DNA from: an uncultured Oscillospiraceae bacterium
Lineage (GTDB): Bacteria > Bacillota > Clostridia > Oscillospirales > Acutalibacteraceae
DNA: 5,799 nucleotides
Assembly: GCA_900555705.1 (NCBI GenBank)
Contig: USLV01000100.1
Location: 1 to 5,799 of the forward strand
Direction: 5' to 3'
Under the pieces are notes generated by a model, which saw nothing but the letters and a program-made list of their open reading frames with translations, was not told where the DNA came from and did no database searches. A program made the position numbers and the translations under genes. Shown piece by piece: positions 1 through 5,501 of this stretch. Within the stretch, counting starts at the first letter, position 1. Every line of letters begins with the position of its first letter.

Positions 1-21
1 TCAGATGTGTATAAGAGACAG
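1..21. other. Nextera/Tn5 sequencing adapter remnant (artefact)
   Basis: Positions 3-21 read AGATGTGTATAAGAGACAG, which is the 19-base Tn5 mosaic end used in Illumina Nextera libraries. The preceding TC matches the last two bases of the read 1 adapter arm rather than the read 2 arm, which would end in GG. This is not genomic DNA. Read on the minus strand it adds the six residues LSLIHI and a TGA stop (1-3) to the truncated DnaJ, so the reading frame looks closed when it is not. Genomic sequence begins at position 22. Confidence 0.97.
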
Positions 22-675
22 CACAACAGCGTTCTTCCGAACCTGTCCGCTGCCGCTGCAAGTCTGGCAGGGCGTTTCGATGATCCGGCCGGTTCCGTGA
101 CAACGCGAACAGGTCGTCTGGGTCTGCATAACGCCAAAGGGAGTCTGCTGCTGTCGACGCTGCTGGCCGGTGCCGTTACACTGGGGACAGGTTTTCGGCG
201 ACGTTCCTTTGGCCGCGCCGCTGCCCCGGCAATCGGGACAGCTCTCGACGATCGGCACCGTGACCTGCTTCTTACAGCCCCTGGCCGCCTCCTCGAAGGA
301 GATCACCACGGAAGCGCCCACGTCGCTGCCGCGCCGGGGGGCATTGGGATTGCTCCGCCGCCCGCCGCCGCCAAAGAAAGAGGAGAAGATATCGCCCAGA
401 TCTCCGAAATCCACGTCAAAGCCGCCCCCCCCGCCGTAACTGGGATCGACGCCGGCGTGGCCAAACTGATCATACCGTGCGCGCTTCTGGGCATCAGACA
501 GCACCTCATAGGCCTCGTTGGCCTCCTTGAAACGCGTCTCTGCCTCCTTGTCGCCGGGATGCAAGTCCGGGTGATTCTCTTTGGCCACCCGGCGATAGGC
601 CTTTTTTATCTCGTCCTCTGACGCCCCTTTCGAGACGCCCAGCACCTCATAATAATCTCGTTTGTTGTCTGCCAT
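22..675 (-). CDS. dnaJ: Chaperone protein DnaJ (Hsp40), N-terminal part, cut at contig end
   Basis: This is the J-domain co-chaperone that delivers unfolded clients to DnaK and stimulates its ATPase in the cytoplasm. Of 218 genuine residues, 1-75 are the J domain, with the essential HPD at 35-37. A Gly/Phe-rich linker follows at about 80-116 (GGGGGF, FFGGGG). The zinc-binding region has all four CxxCxGxG repeats: 146-153, 163-170, 189-196 and 203-210. Family members are usually about 375-390 residues, so the client-binding beta domains and dimerisation tail are missing; the gene runs into the adapter at 1-21. The ATG at 673-675 is preceded by TTAGGAG (684-690), 8 bases away. It is the last visible gene of the hrcA-grpE-dnaK-dnaJ operon and lies 100 bases after dnaK. 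The type I zinc architecture makes the identity certain; only the 3' end is unknown. Confidence 0.97.
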
Positions 676-700
676 GGTCTACTCTCCTAAAGACATGCGT

Positions 701-728
701 GTTGGGGCGACACGACCGCCGCCCCAAC
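701..728 (-). promoter_or_regulatory. Stem-loop in the dnaK-dnaJ intergenic region
   Basis: There is a perfect 8-bp inverted repeat, GTTGGGGC (701-708) against GCCCCAAC (721-728), with a 12-base loop. It lies 47 bases after the dnaK stop and 12 bases before the dnaJ Shine-Dalgarno. No T-run follows on the minus strand, so it is not a standard intrinsic terminator. It could stabilise the 3' end of dnaK mRNA or modulate dnaJ translation; that role is inference. Confidence 0.6.
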
Positions 729-775
729 CGCAGTATATGTCGGATATGCCGCACACGTCCGCACGCATTATCCGG

Positions 776-2593
776 TTATTGCACGTCGCCATTGTAGAAG
801 CCGTCGGCATCCTGTCCGCCGTTCGGCGCGGCATCCGGGCCAGGAGCGGCCCCCTCCGGCGCGTTGGCCTGATAGACCTTCGCAGAAACCTCGTAGAAGG
901 CCTTCATCAGATCCTCCTGTTTTGTCTTCATCGCCTCGTAGTCCTCGCCCTTCAACGTCTCCTTCAACGCGTCGATCCTGGTCTGGAGATTGCTCTTGTC
1001 AGCCTCATCCAGCTTATCGCCCAGCTCCTCGATGGACTTCTCGCACTGATAGACCGCCTGATCGGCCGCGTTGCGGGTCTCGATGTTCTCGCGATGCTTT
1101 TTATCCTCCGCCGCATACTGCTCGGCTTCCTTCACCGCGCGCTCCACATCCTCCTTCGACATGTTGGTGTTGGAGGTAATGGTGATATGCTGCTCGCGGC
1201 CGGTCCCCTTGTCGACCGCGCTGACGTTGACAATGCCGTTGGCGTCGATATCAAACGTGACCTCGATCTGCGGCACACCGCGGCGCGCCGGAGCAATGCC
1301 GTCAAGATGGAACATGCCGAGCGTCTTGTTGTCCTTCGCAAACTCGCGCTCGCCCTGCAACACATGAATCTCTACAGAAGGCTGGTTATCAGCCGCCGTC
1401 GAGAAGACCTGACTCTTTTTGGTCGGGATGGTGGTATTGCGCTCGATGACCTTGGTCATGACGCCGCCCATCGTCTCAACACCCAGCGACAGCGGGGTAA
1501 CATCCAGCAGCAGCAGGCCCTTGACCTCGCCGCCGAGGACCCCCCCCTGCAGCGCCGCACCCATCGCGACGCATTCATCCGGGTTGATTCCCTTGAAGGG
1601 TTCCTTGCCCATGAAATCCTTGATCGCATCCTGAACCGCCGGAATACGGGTCGAGCCGCCGACCAGCAGCACCTTGTCGACCTGCGACGCAGAGAGTCCG
1701 CTGTCGCTCAGCGCCTGCCGAACCGGTCCCATCGTGGCCGCCACGAGATCGGCGGTCAGTTCATTGAACTTTGCCCGGGACAGGGTCATGTCGAGATGCT
1801 TCGGTCCGGTCGCATCCGCTGTGATGAAGGGCAGGTTGATATTGGCGGTGGTCATGCCGGAGAGCTCGATCTTCGCCTTCTCGGCTGCTTCACGAAGCCG
1901 CTGCAACGCCATTTTATCCGCCGCCAGATCGACACCCGTCTCGCTCTTAAAGCCCGCAACCAGCCATTCGACGATCTTCTGGTCGAAATCATCGCCGCCG
2001 AGGCGATTGTTACCGGCCGTCGCCAGCACCTCCTGTACGCCATCACCCATCTCAATGATGGAGACGTCAAAGGTACCGCCGCCGAGGTCATAGACCATGA
2101 TCTTCTGATCGGCCTCTTTGTCGATACCATAGGCCAGCGCCGCCGCCGTCGGCTCATTGATGATGCGCTTGACCTCCATGCCCGCGATCTTACCGGCGTC
2201 CTTGGTGGCCTGCCGCTGAGCATCGGTGAAATAGGCCGGAACTGTGATCACCGCCTCGGTCACCTTGTCGCCGAGATACGCCTCCGCATCCTGCTTCAGC
2301 TTCGCCAGAATCATCGCCGAAATCTCCTGCGGGGTGTAATTCTTTCCATCAATACTCTCTTTATAGTTGGTGCCCATCTCGCGCTTAATCGAAGAGATGG
2401 TGCGGTCGGGATTGGAGACCGCCTGCTGCTTCGCCACGCGGCCGACAATACGCTCGCCGTCCTTTTTGAACGCCACAACCGACGGGGTTGTCCGGGCGCC
2501 CTCCGCATTCGGGATGACGGCGACCTCACCGCCCTCAATCACCGCCACGCAGGAATTTGTGGTGCCAAGGTCAATACCAATAATCTTTGCCAT
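776..2593 (-). CDS. dnaK: Molecular chaperone DnaK (Hsp70)
   Basis: This is the cytoplasmic ATP-driven Hsp70 that binds and releases exposed hydrophobic segments with help from DnaJ and GrpE. The 605 residues are close to the Gram-positive norm of about 610. The nucleotide-binding domain (about 1-355) shows the phosphate-1 motif IGIDLGTTNS (5-14), INEPTAAALAYG (145-156), the phosphate-2 motif YDLGGGTFDVS (168-178) and the adenosine motif LLVGGSTRIP (309-318). The interdomain linker is GLLLLDVTPLSLG (359-371), followed by the beta substrate-binding domain (to about 475) and the helical lid (about 480-575). The extra segment near residue 80 of E. coli DnaK is absent, as in Bacillota. The tail is Gly/Pro/Ala-rich and ends NGDVQ, without the usual acidic EEVD-like end. 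The ATG follows GGAGG (2603-2607) by 9 bases. The gene sits 73 bases after grpE and has no CIRCE of its own, so it depends on the hrcA promoter. Confidence 0.99.
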   Translation of the reverse strand: MAKIIGIDLGTTNSCVAVIEGGEVAVIPNAEGARTTPSVVAFKKDGERIVGRVAKQQAVSNPDRTISSIKREMGTNYKESIDGKNYTPQEISAMILAKLKQDAEAYLGDKVTEAVITVPAYFTDAQRQATKDAGKIAGMEVKRIINEPTAAALAYGIDKEADQKIMVYDLGGGTFDVSIIEMGDGVQEVLATAGNNRLGGDDFDQKIVEWLVAGFKSETGVDLAADKMALQRLREAAEKAKIELSGMTTANINLPFITADATGPKHLDMTLSRAKFNELTADLVAATMGPVRQALSDSGLSASQVDKVLLVGGSTRIPAVQDAIKDFMGKEPFKGINPDECVAMGAALQGGVLGGEVKGLLLLDVTPLSLGVETMGGVMTKVIERNTTIPTKKSQVFSTAADNQPSVEIHVLQGEREFAKDNKTLGMFHLDGIAPARRGVPQIEVTFDIDANGIVNVSAVDKGTGREQHITITSNTNMSKEDVERAVKEAEQYAAEDKKHRENIETRNAADQAVYQCEKSIEELGDKLDEADKSNLQTRIDALKETLKGEDYEAMKTKQEDLMKAFYEVSAKVYQANAPEGAAPGPDAAPNGGQDADGFYNGDVQ

Positions 2594-2647
2594 CGTACAT
2601 TACCTCCGATACATTTATCCAGATTTTCAACTTCAGATATATATGAT

Positions 2648-2668
2648 AAAAACGCCTTCTGTGGCGTC
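2648..2668 (-). terminator. Weak terminator-like hairpin overlapping the grpE stop codon
   Basis: On the minus strand ACGCC (2667-2663) pairs with GGCGT (2656-2652) across a 6-base loop. A flanking G-T wobble (2668/2651) extends the stem to 6 bp. It runs straight into TTTT (2651-2648). The stem is short, so this is at most a partial terminator or attenuator, or an mRNA processing or stability element between grpE and dnaK. It overlaps the TGA stop of grpE (2667-2669), so ribosomes finishing grpE would melt it, which would reduce termination while grpE is translated. That functional reading is inference. Confidence 0.4.
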
Positions 2669-3233
2669 AGTTGGCCACCTTTACCATGGCTGGTCGCAGC
2701 ACGCGCGCCCCTATTTTGTAACCCTTTTGGAAAACCTGCGTCACCGTCTCCGGCTCAACGCCGTCCGCGTCCTCTCGCATCACCGCATTGTGCACCTCGG
2801 GATCAAAGACCGCGTTCTCCGCCTCGATAGCCTCAAGGCCCATGTCGGCCAGTGCCTTTTGCAGCTGCCGGATGATCATATCGACGCCGGCCTTGTACTC
2901 ATCCCCTGCCGGCGCTTCCACCGCACGCTCAAGATTGTCGAGCACCGGCAGCAGCTCCTTGAGCAGTTCACACTTCGTAAACAGACCAAGCTGTTCCTTC
3001 TCCTGCTCGGTGCGGCGCTTATAGTTGGCATATTCGGCACAGACACGCTGATAGAGCTCCTGCTGCTCGGCAAGCGTCTGTTTTGCCTGCTCGAGCTCGT
3101 TCATCAGGGCAGCGGTATCCGTTTTTTCCTTCTTTGGCTTCTTCGTCCTTTTCTCGGCCGCCTGATCGTCAGTATCGGTCTGATTCTCCGCCGTCTCCGG
3201 CACGGTTTCCGTCTTCTCCTTGTTGGGATCCAT
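2667..3233 (-). CDS. grpE: Nucleotide exchange factor GrpE
   Basis: GrpE opens the DnaK nucleotide cleft to release ADP and acts as a homodimer in the cytoplasm. The 188 residues comprise a charged, probably disordered N-terminus (1-42, rich in Glu, Lys, Asp and Thr), then a long heptad-rich helix (about 43-90) that forms the dimer coiled coil. The LLPVLDNLERA segment follows at 94-104, and a C-terminal beta wing that contacts DnaK contains FDPEVHNAV (143-151), KGYKIG (170-175) and the terminal RPAMVKVAN. Family members are usually 180-210 residues. The ATG at 3231-3233 was chosen over an in-frame GTG at 3240-3242, because the GTG begins one base after the AAGGAG and cannot be used with it. 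The gene starts 18 bases after hrcA ends, which implies co-transcription and probably translational coupling. Confidence 0.98.
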   Translation of the reverse strand: MDPNKEKTETVPETAENQTDTDDQAAEKRTKKPKKEKTDTAALMNELEQAKQTLAEQQELYQRVCAEYANYKRRTEQEKEQLGLFTKCELLKELLPVLDNLERAVEAPAGDEYKAGVDMIIRQLQKALADMGLEAIEAENAVFDPEVHNAVMREDADGVEPETVTQVFQKGYKIGARVLRPAMVKVAN

Positions 3234-3243
3234 AGGAAGCACT

Positions 3244-3249
3244 CTCCTT
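3244..3249 (-). promoter_or_regulatory. Shine-Dalgarno of grpE (decides the start)
   Basis: AAGGAG on the minus strand lies 10 bases from the ATG at 3231-3233 but only 1 base from the upstream in-frame GTG (3240-3242). The ATG is therefore the start, and a three-residue-longer product is not supported. Confidence 0.8.
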
Positions 3250-3251
3250 TT

Positions 3252-4277
3252 TTATGATTCCATCAGATCGCTGAGCAGACGCCCGAGCGACTGAGCCAGA
3301 TATTCGATACGCGGAATGGTCGCGGCATAATCCATACGCAGCGGCCCAATTATGCCGATTGCCCCGCCTCCGTTTCCAATACGGTAACGCGTCAGGATGA
3401 TACTCGAGCCCTCCAGCTCCGGCTGGGGACTTTCGTTTCCCAGGACAACACGCAGGCCACCGGAATAGGCAGTCAGCATGGTCGCGAGCTGCTCCCGCCG
3501 CGAGAGAAAACCGAGCAGCGAGCGCGCTTTATCCAGCGCATAGTCCGGATGCTGCAGCAGGTTGAGCTGGCCGGCCAACAATATCTCCGCTTCTGCGGAT
3601 TCCTGCGCCAACTCGAGCAGTCCCACGAGCAGCGGCGCACAGGCAAGGGCATCACCGCCAAGGGCAGGCATCAACCCCTGTATACGCGGCAGTGTGATGT
3701 CCGTGAGCTCCTCTCCGACAAAGGTATCGGAGAGAAAACGGATGGTTCGCACGAGCTGCTCCTCCTCCAGCGGCCGATCAAACCGGCAGATGCGGTTGCG
3801 GATCATCCCCGAGCTGGTCATCAGCACCAGTGCGGCAGCTCGTGCAGAGATCCGCATCAACTCCAGTCGCCGTACCGACGCCCCCCGTTCTGAAGGGGTT
3901 GTGCTGACGGCAGCACAACCGGTAACCGCAGCCAGCGCGTTGGAAGCATCCTCAATCAGCCGCTCCGGGTCATGAGCAGCGCTCTCGAGCAACTGGTCGA
4001 TATCCTGGCGCATATCGCCGGCAAGTGGCTCTCGAGCCATCAGCTTGTCGATATATAGTCGAAAGGCCGGTGCAGTCGGAATTCGGCCCGCCGAGGTGTG
4101 CGGCTGCTCAAGATAACCCATTGCCGCCAGCTCTGCCATTTCGTTGCGGATGGTCGCAGAGGAAACCGCATGATCCAGCAGCCCGGTCAACATCTTGGAA
4201 CCGACCGGCTCGCCGGTTCGGATATAGGCCTCGATCACAGCTGTCAGAATCTTCTGCTTCCGCTCGTTCAGTTCCAC
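3252..4277 (-). CDS. hrcA: Heat-inducible transcription repressor HrcA
   Basis: HrcA is the dimeric repressor that binds CIRCE and shuts off class I heat-shock operons, including its own. The 341 residues match the family length of about 340. The N-terminal winged helix-turn-helix spans about 1-70; its recognition part is SSATIRNEMAEL (39-50), followed by the wing segment YLEQPHTSAGRIPT (55-68), which is close to invariant in HrcA. The middle GAF-like domain covers about 100-220. The C-terminal dimer segment ends with the conserved GAIGIIGPLRMDY (305-317). GTG at 4275-4277 was chosen because it lies 7 bases from GGAGG (4285-4289); the in-frame GTG at 4281-4283 is one base from that site, and the TTG at 4278-4280 is a weaker start. 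The encoded start MELNERKQKIL also fits other family members. It is the first gene of the operon, 22 bases after CIRCE. Confidence 0.97.
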   Translation of the reverse strand: MELNERKQKILTAVIEAYIRTGEPVGSKMLTGLLDHAVSSATIRNEMAELAAMGYLEQPHTSAGRIPTAPAFRLYIDKLMAREPLAGDMRQDIDQLLESAAHDPERLIEDASNALAAVTGCAAVSTTPSERGASVRRLELMRISARAAALVLMTSSGMIRNRICRFDRPLEEEQLVRTIRFLSDTFVGEELTDITLPRIQGLMPALGGDALACAPLLVGLLELAQESAEAEILLAGQLNLLQHPDYALDKARSLLGFLSRREQLATMLTAYSGGLRVVLGNESPQPELEGSSIILTRYRIGNGGGAIGIIGPLRMDYAATIPRIEYLAQSLGRLLSDLMES

Positions 4278-4284
4278 CAACACA

Positions 4285-4290
4285 CCTCCC
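4285..4290 (-). promoter_or_regulatory. Shine-Dalgarno of hrcA (decides the start)
   Basis: GGGAGG on the minus strand is followed by TGTGTTGGTG, giving three consecutive possible start codons (GTG, TTG, GTG) in one frame. Spacings from GGAGG are 1, 4 and 7 bases. Only the third, at 4275-4277, is at a normal distance. Confidence 0.75.
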
Positions 4291-4299
4291 GACGAGCAT

Positions 4300-4326
4300 T
4301 TAGCACTCTATCAACCAGAGTGCTAA
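4300..4326 (-). promoter_or_regulatory. CIRCE operator (HrcA binding site)
   Basis: TTAGCACTC (4300-4308) and GAGTGCTAA (4318-4326) form a perfect 9-bp inverted repeat with a 9-base spacer. This is the exact consensus of the CIRCE element of hrcA-dnaK and groES-groEL operons. It lies just downstream of the predicted transcription start (roughly +5 to +31) and ends 22 bases before the hrcA start codon. Bound HrcA would therefore block transcription; in the mRNA the repeat would also form a hairpin in the 5' leader. No second copy was seen in the window. Confidence 0.98.
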
Positions 4327-4336
4327 CCACCCCTAT

Positions 4337-4365
4337 AATTTACCATTCCCCCGGCGGAATGTCAA
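4337..4365 (-). promoter_or_regulatory. Sigma-A-type promoter of the hrcA-grpE-dnaK-dnaJ operon
   Basis: On the minus strand a consensus -35 TTGACA (4365-4360) is separated by 17 bases from a -10 TAAATT (4342-4337), which matches 4 of 6 TATAAT positions. The start point would fall near 4330, immediately before CIRCE. The placement over CIRCE and the perfect -35 make this the likely heat-shock promoter, recognised by the vegetative sigma factor as in Bacillus. Confidence 0.85.
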
Positions 4366-4412
4366 TATCCAATTGTGAATCTTTTGTAACGATTGCGGCA
4401 CTGTCAGACGTC

Positions 4413-4449
4413 AAAAACGCCGCGCCCGCAAAAAACGGACACGGCGTTT
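4413..4449 (-). terminator. Intrinsic terminator of the 84-aa gene
   Basis: On the minus strand 4449-4436 pairs with 4428-4415 in a continuous 14-bp stem that includes two G-U wobbles. It has a T-rich 7-base loop and runs into TTTTT (4417-4413). It starts 12 bases after the stop codon of the small gene and ends about 48 bases before the hrcA -35, so it separates the two transcription units. On the plus strand only TTT follows the stem, so the minus-strand orientation is favoured. Confidence 0.85.
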
Positions 4450-4461
4450 CGAACGAATTTC

Positions 4462-4716
4462 TCAATCTTTCCTGTCGTCACCCCAGAGGTTAAGCCGGAA
4501 GAGACGCGATTCGTCGTCGGGATCCTTGCAGATCACGGTGGCTTCGCCAACCGTTCCCCAATCAATGGATCCGGACAACGCCAACAACTGCGTCAGCTTG
4601 CTCTTCATGTTCAGTACATCGCCCTCCGGCGTTTTGAGATAGATGTCGCCCTTGGCAGTGGCGGCAAACTCCATCAGCTTTTCAAAGGAAAAATTGTGAA
4701 TATCAATGCTCGGCAT
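4462..4716 (-). CDS. Small protein of unknown function (84 aa)
   Basis: I do not recognise this protein as a characterised family. It is a soluble, acidic 84-residue protein with no signal peptide, membrane segment or cysteine pair. A likely helix (about 10-22) is followed by GDIYLKTPEGDVLNMKSKL (23-41), which reads like a beta hairpin and helix. The second half, EATVICKDPDDESRLFRLNL (58-77), is strand-like, and the tail is charged. The ATG at 4714-4716 is chosen because AGGAGG (4727-4732) lies 10 bases away; an ATG at 4723-4725 is only one base from it, and a GTG at 4750-4752 lies upstream of the site. The gene is clearly expressed as its own unit: it has a good promoter, a strong ribosome site and a strong terminator. 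It is read towards hrcA and divergently from spoVT. I infer a real gene, and do not assign a role. Confidence 0.85.
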   Translation of the reverse strand: MPSIDIHNFSFEKLMEFAATAKGDIYLKTPEGDVLNMKSKLTQLLALSGSIDWGTVGEATVICKDPDDESRLFRLNLWGDDRKD

Positions 4717-4726
4717 AGTATGCATT

Positions 4727-4732
4727 CCTCCT
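4727..4732 (-). promoter_or_regulatory. Shine-Dalgarno of the 84-aa gene (decides the start)
   Basis: A perfect AGGAGG on the minus strand is 1 base from the ATG at 4723-4725 and 10 bases from the ATG at 4714-4716. The second ATG is the more likely start, giving a protein that begins MPSIDIHNFSFEKL. Confidence 0.75.
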
Positions 4733-4761
4733 GTCGTAATCAATATCAGCACTATAAGAGT

Positions 4762-4790
4762 AGTATATACGGAAGCGACCCAACAATCAA
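4762..4790 (-). promoter_or_regulatory. Sigma-A-type promoter of the 84-aa gene
   Basis: On the minus strand TTGATT (4790-4785) and TATACT (4767-4762) are spaced by 17 bases, matching 4 of 6 and 5 of 6 consensus positions. The start would be near 4755, giving a leader of about 39 bases. AT-rich sequence upstream of the -35 (around 4801-4830) could act as an UP element. Confidence 0.7.
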
Positions 4791-4809
4791 CCGATTAAAC
4801 TGACAAATT

Positions 4810-4819
4810 TTTGCGCAAA
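4810..4819. repeat. TTTGCGCAAA palindrome in an AT-rich divergent intergenic region
   Basis: This 10-base perfect palindrome sits between direct copies of AAATTTTT (4805-4812 and 4817-4824). It lies 20 bases upstream of the -35 of the 84-aa gene and about 62 bases upstream of the candidate spoVT -35. It could be an operator or part of an UP-like element. A chance palindrome in AT-rich DNA is also possible. Confidence 0.3.
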
Positions 4820-4881
4820 TTTTTATTCAAGAAGGGAATACTGTCCAAACCCGGCGTTGTTCGCTAAATTTCCAGCGGGAT

Positions 4882-4910
4882 GCATAATCCATCTGATATT
4901 ACAAACACTA
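4882..4910 (+). promoter_or_regulatory. Candidate forespore sigma-G-type promoter of spoVT
   Basis: GCATA (4882-4886) fits the sigma-G/sigma-F -35 pattern. After 17 bases, AACACTA (4904-4910) matches 5 of 7 positions of the sigma-G -10 (CATWMTA). The start would be near 4917, about 42 bases before the ATG. spoVT is sigma-G dependent in Bacillus subtilis, which motivates the search; the match itself is imperfect. No convincing sigma-A promoter was seen in the same stretch. Confidence 0.35.
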
Positions 4911-4958
4911 GCAGAGCAGTCAGATTCATGCAAATTCAATGTCAAGGAGATTCACTAT

Positions 4959-5501
4959 ATGAAAGCAACTGGAATTGTCAGAAGAATTGACGATCTTGGT
5001 CGCGTTGTCATACCGAAGGAAATTCGCCGCACGATGCGCATTCGCGAAGGCGATCCTCTGGAGATCTTTACGGATAACGACGGCGAGGTCGTATTCAAAA
5101 AATACTCCCCGATGGGCGAAATGGCGCCGTTTGCCGGGCAATATGCCGAGGTGATGTCCCGCGCAACCGGACTGCCGGTGTTGATCTGTGACCGTGACCA
5201 TGTAGTGGCTGCGGCCGGGGTTCCCAAAAAGGAATTTCAGGATCGCCGCATTTCCGCCGGTCTTGAGGAGGCGATGGAACAGCGCCGCAGTCATGTTGCC
5301 AAAGCAGGTGAACAAAATCGTTTACAGCCGGTCGACGGTGCGGAACGCTATGCCTCTGTGATGATGCCGATCGTCTCGGCCGGCGACGTCATCGGTGCGG
5401 TATGTCTGCTTCTGCCTGAGAGCGGCGCAGTCGCCAGCGAGGGGGACGTCAAACTGACGCAGGTTGCTGCGGCCTTTCTCGGCAAACAGATGGAAGAATA
5501 A
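4959..5501 (+). CDS. spoVT: Stage V sporulation protein T (SpoVT), transcription regulator
   Basis: SpoVT is a DNA-binding regulator that tunes sigma-G-dependent genes in the developing forespore. The 180 residues compare with 178 in Bacillus subtilis. Residues 1-50 are an AbrB-type swapped-hairpin DNA-binding domain beginning MKATGIVRRIDDLGRVVIPK, with EIRRTMRIREGDPLEIF at 21-37. These segments are nearly identical to what I recall of the Bacillus protein. Residues about 56-180 are the GAF-like sensor domain, including PVLICDRDHVV (73-83), PIVSAGDVIGAV (137-148) and the terminal AAAFLGKQMEE. The GAF domain separates it from the shorter AbrB and Abh proteins. The ATG is chosen because AAGGAG (4944-4949) lies 9 bases upstream and the family starts here; an upstream extension to 4857 has no homology and no ribosome site. 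It is read divergently from the 84-aa gene. No clear plus-strand terminator follows; transcripts may end at the hairpin at 5675-5712. Confidence 0.95.
   Translation: MKATGIVRRIDDLGRVVIPKEIRRTMRIREGDPLEIFTDNDGEVVFKKYSPMGEMAPFAGQYAEVMSRATGLPVLICDRDHVVAAAGVPKKEFQDRRISAGLEEAMEQRRSHVAKAGEQNRLQPVDGAERYASVMMPIVSAGDVIGAVCLLLPESGAVASEGDVKLTQVAAAFLGKQMEE

Noticed and set aside
7..621. 204-codon plus-strand frame opposite dnaJ, starting MYKRQ
   Set aside because: Its start lies in the adapter, it is fully antisense to a certain DnaJ, and it has no ribosome site or recognisable domain.
2609..2666. Internal dnaK promoter in the AT-rich grpE-dnaK gap
   Set aside because: TATATAT-like -10 sequences are present, but no -35 stands at a 16-18 base distance. 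The TTGAAA in the leader would place its -10 in the ribosome site.
2367..3257. 296-codon plus-strand frame opposite dnaK and grpE, with hydrophobic stretches
   Set aside because: It is antisense to two well-conserved genes. The leucine-rich look comes from the reverse complement of glutamate- and lysine-rich codons.
4311..4339. TATAAT on the plus strand at 4334-4339 as a promoter reading away from hrcA
   Set aside because: The hexamer at the right distance (TCAACC, 4311-4316) matches only 3 of 6 positions of a -35, and no plus-strand gene follows for 600 bases. It is the reverse face of the hrcA -10 region.
4393..4803. 136-codon plus-strand frame over the 84-aa gene
   Set aside because: It runs through the terminator and the promoter of the minus-strand unit and has no ribosome site. 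The minus-strand gene has a complete set of expression signals.
4857..4958. 34-residue N-terminal extension of SpoVT
   Set aside because: SpoVT proteins begin at MKATGIVRRIDDLGR, and the Shine-Dalgarno at 4944-4949 serves that ATG. The extension would cover the candidate promoter.
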